Below, piece by piece: positions 16,126 through 25,142 of a DNA stretch of 64,000 bases. This stretch comes from Lachnospiraceae bacterium (GTDB lineage Bacteria > Bacillota > Clostridia > Lachnospirales > Lachnospiraceae). A model generated the notes under the pieces. The model was not told where the DNA came from. It worked only from the letters and a program-made list of their open reading frames with translations, and did no database searches. The DNA is taken from the NCBI GenBank assembly GCA_014804795.1, contig JAAUZC010000034.1, positions 1 to 64,000 of the forward strand. Reading direction: 5' to 3'. The first letter of the stretch is position 1; every line of letters starts with the position of its first letter. The position numbers and the translations under genes were made by a program.

Positions 16126-17027
16126 ATTTTCATGATGAGCTGCAAACAAGAGTTTCTTATGTAGAGGAAACTATTAAAAAATATCTGCCGAAAGAAGAAG
16201 GCTACCAAAAAAGCCTTTTGGAGGCCATGAATTACAGTTTTTTAGCCGGCGGAAAAAGGCTTCGGCCTCTTTTGATGCTGGAATGTTACAGGATGTTCGG
16301 TGGAGAAAGCGAGCTGATAGAACCTTTTATGGCGGCGCAGGAAATGATTCACACTTATTCTCTTGTGCATGACGATCTTCCTGCAATGGACAACGATCTG
16401 TACCGCAGAGGAAAAAAGACAACCCATGCGGTCTATGGCGAGGCGATGGCAATTCTTGCCGGGGACGGGCTTTTAAACTTTGCCTTTGAGACGGCCTGTA
16501 AAGCGTTTTCTTTAAAAGGGATTTCCGGGGAAGAGACGGGAAGGATCGGCGGCGCTTTGACGATCTTGGCGGAAAAGGCCGGGATTTACGGAATGATCGG
16601 CGGACAGGCTGTTGATGTGGAAGCGGAGAAAAGGAAACTCAGGCTGGATGGAGAAAAACTTCTCTTTATCCATGAACATAAAACTGCGGCGCTTATCCAG
16701 TCGGCCATGATGATCGGCGCCTATCTTGCGGGAGCAGATGAGGAAAACGTAAAAAAGATGGAGAAAGCGGGGTATGCTGTCGGGGTGGCATTCCAGATTC
16801 AGGACGATATTCTGGATATTACAAGTACACTGGAAGAGCTTGGAAAGCCCGTAGGCAGCGATGAAAAGAATGATAAACTGACATATGTGTCGGTTTATGG
16901 TCTGGAAAAATCGAAAGAAGATGTGGAGAGACTTTCGCAGGATGCGCTTACAATATTGAGAGGTCATGAAAAGAGAAATGAATTTCTGGAAGAACTTGTG
17001 ATCAGTCTGATCACGAGAAGAAAATAA
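16122..17027 (+). CDS. ispA: Polyprenyl (farnesyl) diphosphate synthase
   Basis: The 301-residue E-isoprenyl diphosphate synthase condenses IPP with DMAPP/GPP, normally to farnesyl diphosphate. First Asp-rich motif HDDLPAMDND and second QDDILD are intact; GGKRLRPLL is the conserved lysine/arginine region. It overlaps xseB by 4 bp and precedes dxs, linking precursor supply and chain elongation in one operon. Confidence 0.95.
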   Translation: MNFHDELQTRVSYVEETIKKYLPKEEGYQKSLLEAMNYSFLAGGKRLRPLLMLECYRMFGGESELIEPFMAAQEMIHTYSLVHDDLPAMDNDLYRRGKKTTHAVYGEAMAILAGDGLLNFAFETACKAFSLKGISGEETGRIGGALTILAEKAGIYGMIGGQAVDVEAEKRKLRLDGEKLLFIHEHKTAALIQSAMMIGAYLAGADEENVKKMEKAGYAVGVAFQIQDDILDITSTLEELGKPVGSDEKNDKLTYVSVYGLEKSKEDVERLSQDALTILRGHEKRNEFLEELVISLITRRK

Positions 17028-17047
17028 AAGATTGGGGCATAGCCGTT

Positions 17048-18934
17048 ATGTACTTGGAAAAGATAAAGAAAGCAAATGATATCAAAAAAATCGAAAAAGA
17101 ACATCTGGGCGATCTGGCACAGGAGATACGGGATTTTCTGATTCAGAAAATCTCCGTCACAGGAGGACATTTGGGTTCGAATCTCGGATGCGTGGAGCTG
17201 ACGATGGCATTACATCTGGCGCTTGATCTGCCAAAAGATAAGATCATCTGGGATGTGGGACATCAGGCTTATACACATAAACTTCTGACCGGCAGATCAG
17301 CAGGTTTCGATATGTTGCGAAAATACGGCGGTATGAGTGGTTTTCCGAAGCGCAAAGAGAGCGACTGCGACAGCTTTGACACCGGGCACAGCTCCACTTC
17401 CATTTCGGCGGGGCTCGGCATGGTACAGGCAAGAGATCTGCAGAAGCAGGATTTTACAGTTGTTTCGGTCATCGGGGACGGCGCGCTGACCGGCGGCATG
17501 GCGTATGAGGCGCTCAACAATGCGAGCAAGCTTGATACAAATTTCATTATTATTCTAAATGACAACAATATGTCCATTTCCGAGAATGTGGGAGGTGTAT
17601 CAAAGTATCTGAACGCGATACGCACAACGGAGAATTATCTGGATCTGAAAAATACGGTTTACAATGCGCTGATCGGCTTACAGCACGGCGAAACAATGGT
17701 AAAAGGCATCCGCCGTGTGAAAAATGATGTGAAGCGGCTTGTCGTGCCGGGAATGTATTTTGAGGATCTGGGCGTCACTTACATGGGTCCGGTGGACGGA
17801 CATGATATCCAGAAAATGACGAGGTTTATCAAAGAGGCAAAGAAGGTAAAAGGACCTGTTTTGATACATATGCTGACGACCAAGGGAAAAGGCTATTTAC
17901 CCGCAGAAAAGCATCCTGCGCGGTTTCACGGCGCGGAACCTTTTGAGATTGAGACAGGACTTCCCGCACATCCCCGCAAAAAAGCAAATTATACCGATAT
18001 TTTTTCTACAGTTATGATCAAGCTGGCTGCAAGAGATAAGCGGGTTGTGGCAATTACGGCGGCGATGGCGGACGGAACGGGATTAAAACGCTTCCGCAAC
18101 ATTTATCCCGATCGTTTCTTTGACGTTGGTATCGCGGAAGAACATGCGGTGACTTTTGCGGCAGGACTGGCGGCCGGCGGGCTTCGCCCGGTGGTGGCGA
18201 TCTATTCTTCCTTTTTGCAGCGGGCTTATGATCAGATCATTCATGATGTCTGCATCCAGAATCTGCCGGTGATCTTTGCCATCGACAGAGCCGGGCTTGT
18301 GGGAAGCGACGGGGAGACCCATCAGGGGATTTTTGATTTATCCTACTTATCAAGTATACCGAACATGCATGTGCTCGCGCCGAAAAACAAGTGGGAAATG
18401 TCGGATATGATGAAATTTGCCCTGCAGTTTGAGGGGCCTGTTGCGATCCGGTATCCCCGTGGAGAGGCTTATGACGGTCTGCAGGAGTTCAGGGCGCAGA
18501 TTGTTTACGGAAAGAGCGAAGTGCTGTATGAGGAAGAAGATATCTGCATTATGGCGGTGGGCAGTATGGTGAAAACAGCAGTATCCGTCAGGAAAATGTT
18601 AAAAGATATCGGTTATGCCTGCTCTCTTGTCAACGCCCGGTTTGTCAAACCGATTGATGAGGAGCTGATAGAAGAATTTGCGGGCAGCCACAAATTGTTT
18701 GTGACATTGGAAGAGAATGTGGCAAAAGGCGGATTTGGCGAGAGCGTCAGAAATTTTGTGGGTTCGTTATCTGATCGTAAAGTGAAAGTACTTTCCGTCG
18801 CTCTGCCGGATATGTATGTGGAGCATGGCAGTGTGGATGTGCTGATGGAAGAACTGGGGCTGACGGATGGCTGTATCGCGAAAAAGATCGTTACAGAGTG
18901 GGCGGCGATGGAGCATACGGAGCAGACCGTATAA
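17048..18934 (+). CDS. dxs: 1-deoxy-D-xylulose-5-phosphate synthase
   Basis: The 628-residue thiamine diphosphate enzyme condenses pyruvate and glyceraldehyde-3-phosphate, the first step of the MEP isoprenoid pathway. It has GHLGSNLG and GHQAYTHKLLTGR at the N-terminus, the ThDP motif GDGALTGGMAYEALNNA, and the transketolase central domain (FDVGIAEEHAVTFAAG). Full family length. Located 20 bp after ispA. Confidence 0.97.
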   Translation: MYLEKIKKANDIKKIEKEHLGDLAQEIRDFLIQKISVTGGHLGSNLGCVELTMALHLALDLPKDKIIWDVGHQAYTHKLLTGRSAGFDMLRKYGGMSGFPKRKESDCDSFDTGHSSTSISAGLGMVQARDLQKQDFTVVSVIGDGALTGGMAYEALNNASKLDTNFIIILNDNNMSISENVGGVSKYLNAIRTTENYLDLKNTVYNALIGLQHGETMVKGIRRVKNDVKRLVVPGMYFEDLGVTYMGPVDGHDIQKMTRFIKEAKKVKGPVLIHMLTTKGKGYLPAEKHPARFHGAEPFEIETGLPAHPRKKANYTDIFSTVMIKLAARDKRVVAITAAMADGTGLKRFRNIYPDRFFDVGIAEEHAVTFAAGLAAGGLRPVVAIYSSFLQRAYDQIIHDVCIQNLPVIFAIDRAGLVGSDGETHQGIFDLSYLSSIPNMHVLAPKNKWEMSDMMKFALQFEGPVAIRYPRGEAYDGLQEFRAQIVYGKSEVLYEEEDICIMAVGSMVKTAVSVRKMLKDIGYACSLVNARFVKPIDEELIEEFAGSHKLFVTLEENVAKGGFGESVRNFVGSLSDRKVKVLSVALPDMYVEHGSVDVLMEELGLTDGCIAKKIVTEWAAMEHTEQTV

Positions 18935-18956
18935 TGTGAAGTGATTTGGAAAGAAG

Positions 18957-19883
18957 ATGGAACAGATAAACGGCAAAAAAGAAAAACCGAAGAAAATGCG
19001 TCTCGATGTGCTGCTTGTGGAACAGGGTTATGCCGCATCCAGGGAAAAGGCAAAAGCCATCATTATGGCGGGCAGTGTTTTTATCAACGGCCAGCGGGAG
19101 GATAAGGCGGGCGCAGCATTTGATGAAGAGAAGATAAAGACGCTTGAAGTGAAGGGGGCATCCATTCCCTATGTGAGCCGCGGCGGGCTGAAGCTTGAAA
19201 AAGCGCTGCAGGTGTTTCCATTATCTGTGGCAGGAAAAGTTTGTATGGATATCGGGGCTTCCACCGGTGGTTTCACGGACTGTATGCTGCAAAACGGTGC
19301 GAAAAAAGTCTATGCCGTGGATGTGGGACATGGACAGCTTGCCTGGCAGCTCAGAAATGATGAGCGGGTTGTCTGCATGGAGCGGACAAATTTCCGTTAT
19401 ATAACGGAAGAAGATATTTCTGAGAAGATTGGTTTTGCCTCCTGTGATGTGTCCTTCATTTCTCTGACAAAGATATTGCTCCCGGCCAGAAATCTGCTGC
19501 AGGATAAAGGAGAGATGGTCTGTCTCATTAAACCGCAGTTTGAGGCGGGACGGGAGAAAGTCGGTAAAAAAGGGGTCGTGAAAGACCGGGCGGTGCACCT
19601 TGAAGTGATCTGTAAGGTCATGGATTTTGCGGCGGATATCGGCTTTCAGATACTGGGACTGTCTTTTTCTCCGATCAGAGGACCGGAGGGCAATATAGAA
19701 TATCTTCTGTATTTACAGAAAGATGCTGAAAAAGCGGAGAGTCTGGCTGACCTGACAGAAAAAGAGGCGGAGACAAGGCTTTCTTTGCTGCAGACAGCGG
19801 GGGAGGGAATTTCCGAAACAGCTGAAATGAAACACCTGACAGCAGATGCAGTAGAAAGTGCCCATGAAAAACTGTGCACATAA
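18957..19883 (+). CDS. tlyA: TlyA-family rRNA methyltransferase / hemolysin-like protein
   Basis: The 308-residue protein has an N-terminal S4 RNA-binding domain (about 14-75; RLDVLLVEQGYAASREKAKAIIMAG) and an FtsJ-type SAM methyltransferase domain (MDIGASTGGFTDCMLQNG). The family 2'-O-methylates rRNA. The C-terminal 50 residues form an extra tail. ATG 18957 is used; ATG 18996 is an alternative closer to the S4 domain. It lies between dxs and nadK, a standard Clostridia arrangement. Confidence 0.93.
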   Translation: MEQINGKKEKPKKMRLDVLLVEQGYAASREKAKAIIMAGSVFINGQREDKAGAAFDEEKIKTLEVKGASIPYVSRGGLKLEKALQVFPLSVAGKVCMDIGASTGGFTDCMLQNGAKKVYAVDVGHGQLAWQLRNDERVVCMERTNFRYITEEDISEKIGFASCDVSFISLTKILLPARNLLQDKGEMVCLIKPQFEAGREKVGKKGVVKDRAVHLEVICKVMDFAADIGFQILGLSFSPIRGPEGNIEYLLYLQKDAEKAESLADLTEKEAETRLSLLQTAGEGISETAEMKHLTADAVESAHEKLCT

Positions 19884-19897
19884 AAGTGAGGAGTCCA

Positions 19898-20743
19898 ATG
19901 AATCATTTTCTTGTGGTAACAAATAAACATAAAGACCCGACCTTCACCTGCACAAACCGCATACGCGGTTATCTGGAGAGGCATGGAAAGCAGTGTCATA
20001 TAAGAACCGGAGAGACTGCTGAAACGGATATTCCGCCGGATACCGAGTGCGTGATCGTACTGGGCGGGGACGGGACTCTGCTTCGGGCAGCGAGGTCTGC
20101 GGCGGATGTGGGTGTCCCTTTGATCGGCGTGAATCTTGGGACATTGGGATACCTGGCGGAGGTAAACAGTGATAATCTGGAAGAAGCGCTGGGGCAGCTG
20201 ATCAAAGACGACTTTAAAAAAGAGAAGCGTATGATGCTCTTTGGTGAAGTGGTGTGGGGGAAGAGAAAAGACAGCGGGCAGCAAAATAGCAGCTGCGCTT
20301 TAAATGATATTGCCATCACAAGAAAAGGTTCCCTGCAGATCATCGTTTTTCACATCTATGTCAACGGGCAGCTATTGTATACCTGTCATGCGGACGGCAT
20401 TCTGGTGGCAACGCCGACCGGTTCCACCGGTTATAATCTGTCTGCAGGAGGTCCTATTGTGGAGCCGCATGCAGAGCTGATTTTATTGACGCCTGTCTGC
20501 CCTCATTCCATGAATGCCCGTACGATCGTGCTTTCCGCTGAAGATGCAGTGGTGATCGAGATCGGGGAGAACAAAAAGGGCGAGCGGCAGGACGTGGAAG
20601 CCTGTTTTGACGGCAGCGTGAAAATAGCGATGCATACGGGTGACAAAATGGAGATAAAAAAAGCGGAAAAAGTCACGGAAATGTTAAAATTAAGTCAGGA
20701 CAGTTTTGTGGAAGTACTGCACAAAAAAATGGATGTGGAATAG
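19898..20743 (+). CDS. nadK: NAD kinase
   Basis: The 281-residue enzyme phosphorylates NAD to NADP. It has the GGDGT nucleotide motif (VLGGDGTLLRAAR), NLGTLGYLAEV and the ATPTGSTGYNLSAGGPIV block. ATG 19898, 7 bp after GTGAGGAG, is chosen; an upstream in-frame GTG lies within tlyA. The gene is 14 bp after tlyA. Confidence 0.95.
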   Translation: MNHFLVVTNKHKDPTFTCTNRIRGYLERHGKQCHIRTGETAETDIPPDTECVIVLGGDGTLLRAARSAADVGVPLIGVNLGTLGYLAEVNSDNLEEALGQLIKDDFKKEKRMMLFGEVVWGKRKDSGQQNSSCALNDIAITRKGSLQIIVFHIYVNGQLLYTCHADGILVATPTGSTGYNLSAGGPIVEPHAELILLTPVCPHSMNARTIVLSAEDAVVIEIGENKKGERQDVEACFDGSVKIAMHTGDKMEIKKAEKVTEMLKLSQDSFVEVLHKKMDVE

Positions 20744-20775
20744 AAATAGAGTGTGAGAAGTGAAGGTGTTGAGAG

Positions 20776-21228
20776 ATGAAGAAAGACCGTCATGCGAAAA
20801 TTGTGGAGCTGATTGAGAAGTATAACCTGGAGACACAGGAGGAATTGGCGGAAAAACTGCGGCAGAATGGGTATGATGTGACTCAGGCAACGGTTTCGAG
20901 AGATATCCGTGAACTAAAACTGACCAAAGTACAGCTTGGAGACGGCAGGCAGAAATATGCGCTGCTAAAAGAGCATCAGGGGGAAATGAGTGATAAATAT
21001 ACCCGGATATTGCAGGAGGGGATGAGCAGTGTGGGGATGGCTCAGAGCCTTCTGGTAATAAAGACCGTTCCGGGAATGGCGATGGCCGTTGCGGCGGCAC
21101 TGGATGCGATGCATCTGAAAGAGATCGTGGGCACGATTGCCGGGGACGATACGATCATGCTGGCGGTGCGTTCTGCGGAGGAAGCAGAAACTGTCAGGAA
21201 AAAAATAATACTTTTGTCCGGAGAGTGA
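20776..21228 (+). CDS. argR: Arginine repressor ArgR
   Basis: The 150-residue protein has the ArgR winged HTH N-terminal domain (VTQATVSRDIRELKLTKV) and C-terminal arginine-binding oligomerisation domain (GTIAGDDTIMLAVRS). It controls arginine synthesis and catabolism with arginine as co-repressor. It sits in the conserved nadK-argR-recN order. Confidence 0.95.
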   Translation: MKKDRHAKIVELIEKYNLETQEELAEKLRQNGYDVTQATVSRDIRELKLTKVQLGDGRQKYALLKEHQGEMSDKYTRILQEGMSSVGMAQSLLVIKTVPGMAMAVAAALDAMHLKEIVGTIAGDDTIMLAVRSAEEAETVRKKIILLSGE

Positions 21229-21286
21229 AATAAAAACAGCAGGCACTGGTTATAGTGCAGAGACGGAACTGGAATAGGAGAAAAGT

Positions 21287-22966
21287 ATGTTAATAAGTCT
21301 GAATGTAAAAAATCTGGCACTCATTGATGCGGAAGAAGTGGAATTTAGAGAGGGGCTGAATATTCTTTCCGGCGAGACAGGCGCCGGGAAGTCTGTACTG
21401 ATCGGATCCGTAAACCTTGCTCTTGGGGAGCGTGCGGGAAAAGAAGTAATCCGGACAGGGGCAGAGTATGCTCTGATCGAGCTGTTGTTTGAAGAAAAAT
21501 CGGAGCGGGTGAAGAAACTGATGGAAGAAATGGAACTGCCCTGGGAAGACGGATCCATTTTAATTTCCAGAAAAATCCAGCCGGCGAGAAGTATTTTTCG
21601 CATTAACGGGGAAACAGTAACAACAAAGCAGGTAAAGCAGCTTTCGGAATTTTTGCTGGATATTCATGGTCAGCATGAACATCAGTCGCTTTTGCATAAA
21701 AAGAAACATCGGGAAATACTGGATGAGTATGCGGGAGAGAAGCTTAAGAAACTTTTGCCTGATCTATCCGAAAACTGGCGAAAACTTTCCGAGTTGAAGA
21801 AAGAACTGAGAGAAGCGAAACTGGATGAGGAGCAAAGGCTCAGAGAACTTTCCCTTGCGGAATTCGAAGTACAGGAAATTGAAGCGGCAAATTTAAAACC
21901 CGGAGAAGATGAGGAACTGGAAAAAGTTTATCGAAAGATGACACACAGCCGTCGAATTATGGAAAGCATTTCCGTGGGCGGCCGTCTGACGGGCATAGGG
22001 AATGATGAGGGAGCGGCCGATCTGATCGGACATGCACTCAGGGAACTTGTATCGGTGTCAGGCATTGATGAAGAACTGTCTGCCATCACATCACAGCTTG
22101 AAGAAATCGATCAGCTTCTGCATGATTTTAACAGAGATCTGGCAGACTATCAGGAGAGCCTGGAGTTTTCGGAAGCGGATTTTGCGGAGACGGAGGAGCG
22201 GCTAAATACATTAAATCATCTGAAAAGCAAGTATGGAAAAACACTGGAAGAGGTTTTGGCCTATCTGGAAAAGCGGGAAGAAGAAAGGCAGAGACTGTCT
22301 GACTTTGACGCTTATCAGGAAGGCTTAAAAAAGAAATTGAAAAAGGCGGAGGAGGAGTTTGACGGACTCTGCGAAAAGGCATCCGGTATACGGAAAAAAG
22401 CCGCAAAAGCGTTGGAAAAGGAACTGGAAGCGGCGTTGTCTGACCTGAATTTTATGCATGTGGTATTTCAGGTGGAAGTAAAAAGCGGCGAAGAGTTGAG
22501 AGGGGAACTTGGCTTTGATGATGTGGAATTTATGATCTCCACCAATAAAGGTGAAAAAGTGCGCCCGCTTTCCATGGTGGCAAGCGGCGGCGAGCTGTCA
22601 CGTATTATGCTGGGGCTGAAAACGGTATTGGCCGATAAGGATGCGGTGGAGACGTTGATCTTTGATGAGATAGATGCGGGCATCAGCGGAAGGACAGCAT
22701 GGAAAGTTTCGGAAAAACTGGAAATGCTCTCAAAAAAATGGCAGGTTATCTGCATAACTCATCTCCCGCAGATTGCGGCGATGGCGGATGCACATTTTTA
22801 TATAGAAAAAAATGTAGAAAACAGTGTGACGAGGACTACAATTTCCCTGTTGGAGGAGGAGCAGAGGATTCCGGAAATTGCGAGAATGCTTGGCGGGGAG
22901 GAAATCTCGGCCGCAGCGATTGAAAATGCAAAAGAACTGATCAAAATGGCAAAAAATTCCATATAA
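21287..22966 (+). CDS. recN: DNA repair protein RecN
   Basis: The 559-residue SMC-like ATPase acts in double-strand break repair. Walker A GETGAGKSVLI lies near residue 30, the ABC signature (ASGGELSRIMLGLK) and Walker B (LIFDEIDAGISG) near the C-terminus, and a long coiled-coil lies between. Full length. AGGAGAAAAGT precedes the ATG. A strong terminator follows. Confidence 0.96.
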   Translation: MLISLNVKNLALIDAEEVEFREGLNILSGETGAGKSVLIGSVNLALGERAGKEVIRTGAEYALIELLFEEKSERVKKLMEEMELPWEDGSILISRKIQPARSIFRINGETVTTKQVKQLSEFLLDIHGQHEHQSLLHKKKHREILDEYAGEKLKKLLPDLSENWRKLSELKKELREAKLDEEQRLRELSLAEFEVQEIEAANLKPGEDEELEKVYRKMTHSRRIMESISVGGRLTGIGNDEGAADLIGHALRELVSVSGIDEELSAITSQLEEIDQLLHDFNRDLADYQESLEFSEADFAETEERLNTLNHLKSKYGKTLEEVLAYLEKREEERQRLSDFDAYQEGLKKKLKKAEEEFDGLCEKASGIRKKAAKALEKELEAALSDLNFMHVVFQVEVKSGEELRGELGFDDVEFMISTNKGEKVRPLSMVASGGELSRIMLGLKTVLADKDAVETLIFDEIDAGISGRTAWKVSEKLEMLSKKWQVICITHLPQIAAMADAHFYIEKNVENSVTRTTISLLEEEQRIPEIARMLGGEEISAAAIENAKELIKMAKNSI

Positions 22967-23009
22967 AACAAAAAATGAGTGAGTGAATTTTGATTACCTA
23001 CGCATACTA

Positions 23010-23051
23010 AAAAGGACACCGCAGCATAAACAGCTGTTTGTGTCCTTTTTA
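23010..23051 (+). terminator. Rho-independent terminator after recN
   Basis: AAAAGGACAC (23010-23019) pairs with GTGTCCTTTT (23040-23049), 10 bp, followed by TAT. An additional hairpin TATGCTGC/GCAGCATA occurs at about 23073-23091 before spoIVB. Confidence 0.85.
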
Positions 23052-23156
23052 TATGCACGGGACGTATAAGCAAATATGCTGCGCTGCAGCATACGCTTTG
23101 CGGCGGGCGGGAAGATATTCTTCCTTACTCGATGACAATATCCGGAGGAGAGCAAT

Positions 23157-24401
23157 ATGAAGAAGGTAATCAGAAATTTATATAAAGGAATCCTTTTTTG
23201 TGCGGTGGCAGGACTGCTTGTGGCCGGCTGGTATACATGCTATGACTCTGTGCCTTCTCAAGTGAAGCTGGCGACACAGAGAGAGCAGCGGATGAATTTT
23301 AAGATTCCGGCCAGTGCCAGCATTGAAACGGAGCAGGGCACATTTCAGACGGGACTGTACCGGCCGGTGACAATGGTGACAGGAGCAGAGGAAGCCACTT
23401 ATCAGATGGATGTAAAGCTGTTGGGGTTAATTCCACTGAAAAGCGTGGAAATTCAGGTGATGAGTGAGAGAAGCATTTCCGCTGCGGGGTTTCCGGTGGG
23501 AATCTTTTTGAAGACAAAGGGCGTTATGGTAGTAGGCATTGGCAGTTTTCAGGATGCAAACGGAGTAAACCATGAACCGTCAAAAGCTCATTTGGCCGAA
23601 GGGGATTATATACTCAGCTATAACGGCGTGGAAATAACCGGGAAAAAACACTTTATGAGTTTGCTTGCAGAGAACCGGGGGACGGAAATAATACTTGGTG
23701 TCGAGCGGGACGGTACGTACTTAGAGGAGCGGGTGACGCCCGCGCAGAATCAGAGCGGAGAATATAAAATGGGAATATGGATCAGGGACAATGCCCAGGG
23801 GGTAGGGACGCTGACATTTGTGGATGAAAACGGAAACTTCGGCGCTCTTGGACATGGCATTACAGATTCCGATACCGGTGAACTGATGGAACTGGGGAGA
23901 GGTTCTCTTTACGGAACGAAAATCATTGCAGTACGCAAGGGGACGGACGGCGTGCCGGGAGAGCTGACCGGTATGATTGAATATGATGATGAGAATGTGA
24001 TCGGCGAAATTACAAAAAATACATCTTATGGTATCTTTGGCAGGATCAATCTGGAAAAACTCAATGAAAACGGCATTGATTTAAAGACACAGAAAATCGG
24101 GTTTAAACAGGATATTTATATTGGGCCGGCTACCATGATCTCATCTGTCAATGATGAAATGCATGAGTACAATATTGAAATTACGGCAATTCATATGGGA
24201 AATGACGGCGGAAGCAAAGGACTTGAGATTCTTGTAACGGATGAAGAACTGTTAAACCTGACAGGAGGTATTGTGCAGGGCATGAGCGGCAGCCCCATCT
24301 TGCAGGATGGAAAAGTGGTCGGTGCGGTGACTCATGTACTTGTAAACGCACCGGAGAAAGGGTATGGGATATTTATTGAGGAGATGTTAATGGGTGAGTG
24401 A
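23157..24401 (+). CDS. spoIVB: SpoIVB peptidase
   Basis: The 414-residue serine protease (family S55) is made in the forespore and signals SigK activation in the mother cell. It has an N-terminal membrane/signal segment (about 9-27), a PDZ domain (about 105-195), and a catalytic region with His233 (LGHGITD) and Ser379 (GMSGSP). AGGAGAGC precedes the ATG. The recN-spoIVB order is standard in spore formers, but spo0A does not follow. Confidence 0.95.
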   Translation: MKKVIRNLYKGILFCAVAGLLVAGWYTCYDSVPSQVKLATQREQRMNFKIPASASIETEQGTFQTGLYRPVTMVTGAEEATYQMDVKLLGLIPLKSVEIQVMSERSISAAGFPVGIFLKTKGVMVVGIGSFQDANGVNHEPSKAHLAEGDYILSYNGVEITGKKHFMSLLAENRGTEIILGVERDGTYLEERVTPAQNQSGEYKMGIWIRDNAQGVGTLTFVDENGNFGALGHGITDSDTGELMELGRGSLYGTKIIAVRKGTDGVPGELTGMIEYDDENVIGEITKNTSYGIFGRINLEKLNENGIDLKTQKIGFKQDIYIGPATMISSVNDEMHEYNIEITAIHMGNDGGSKGLEILVTDEELLNLTGGIVQGMSGSPILQDGKVVGAVTHVLVNAPEKGYGIFIEEMLMGE

Positions 24402-24418
24402 AATGAAATGCGGCAGAC

Positions 24419-24447
24419 TTGACGAAATAGCACTAAAACGTTATGAT
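24419..24447 (+). promoter_or_regulatory. Promoter of the cobalamin-riboswitch operon
   Basis: TTGACG (24419-24424), 17-bp spacer, TATGAT (24442-24447). It lies just after the spoIVB stop and directly before the riboswitch, so the predicted transcript starts with the aptamer. Confidence 0.7.
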
Positions 24448-24454
24448 AGAAAAT

Positions 24455-24620
24455 AGTTTGTCCGGGGAAACAGGTGCAAATCCTGTACGAGCCCGTCGCC
24501 GTAAGGTATATATATACGATTAACCAACCAAATGCCACAGTTTGGGAAAGTCATTGGAGTGATCTCTGAGAAGGCAGGTTAATAGAGTGCCAAGTCGAAA
24601 TATCCGGGCAACGAAAAGAT
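24455..24620 (+). ncRNA. Cobalamin (AdoCbl) riboswitch
   Basis: The core GGGGAAACAGGTGCAAATCC, then CGAGCCCGTCGCC, matches the conserved aptamer block (GGGAA..GGTGnAAnTCC..CnGnCCCG), and AAGTCGAAATATCCGGGC near 24590-24608 corresponds to the B12-box. Boundaries are estimated. It controls the following lipoprotein and ECF S-component genes, which explains their assignment to vitamin B12. Confidence 0.88.
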
Positions 24621-24659
24621 CCTCTGTGAATAAAGCCGCGAGCACCGGCTGATGGAGGA
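24620..24659 (+). promoter_or_regulatory. Expression-platform hairpin of the B12 riboswitch
   Basis: TCCTCT (24620-24625) can pair with GGAGGA (24654-24659), enclosing AGCCG/CGGCT (24634-24638 and 24646-24650). No T run follows; the ribosome binding site AAGGAG lies just downstream. The layout fits translational control or an antiterminator partner better than a simple intrinsic terminator. Confidence 0.5.
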
Positions 24660-24686
24660 AATAAAAAGAAAAAGGAGATTGAAAAC

Positions 24687-25139
24687 ATGCAAACGAAACA
24701 AGGCAAAAAACGTTTGTCATTCATCCTTTGTATTGTGCTTATTGTGGCTATGGCACTGTTTACAACCGGTTGTAATGGCAGCAAAGAGGGTTGGACCTCA
24801 GGCACTTTTAATGAAAGTGATTTACAGGCCGATTCCGGTCAGATCGGAGAGGGCAGTACGGTATTTTCTTTTACCGTAGCGGATCAGGACGGAAATGAAA
24901 CACAGTATGAAGTCCATACGGACAAGGAAACCGTAGGAGAGGCTTTACTGGAACTTGGAATGATTGACGGAGACGAGAGTGAATATGGACTTTATGTCAA
25001 AACCGTAGACGGTATTACGGCGGATTACGATACGGACGGTGTATATTGGGCATTTTATATCAATGATGAATATGCGCTGACAGGTGTTGATTCCACAAAC
25101 ATAACGGAAGGTGACCGCTATTCCTTCCGCATTGAATAA
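24687..25139 (+). CDS. DUF4430 (transcobalamin-like C-terminal domain) lipoprotein, probable B12-binding
   Basis: The 150-residue protein has a signal peptide with lipobox TTGC (Cys29) and a single C-terminal DUF4430/transcobalamin-like domain (about 55-150; YWAFYINDEYALTGVDSTNITEGDRYSF). In eukaryotic transcobalamin this fold contributes to cobalamin binding. Here it lies directly behind a cobalamin riboswitch and 3 bp before an ECF-type S component. It is probably the extracellular ligand-capture lipoprotein of a B12 importer; ligand identity is inferred from the riboswitch. Confidence 0.85.
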   Translation: MQTKQGKKRLSFILCIVLIVAMALFTTGCNGSKEGWTSGTFNESDLQADSGQIGEGSTVFSFTVADQDGNETQYEVHTDKETVGEALLELGMIDGDESEYGLYVKTVDGITADYDTDGVYWAFYINDEYALTGVDSTNITEGDRYSFRIE

Positions 25140-25142
25140 GAT

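Noticed and set aside
24602-24662. Intrinsic terminator as the expression platform of the B12 riboswitch
   Set aside because: A stem is visible but no T run follows it; translational or antiterminator control is more likely.
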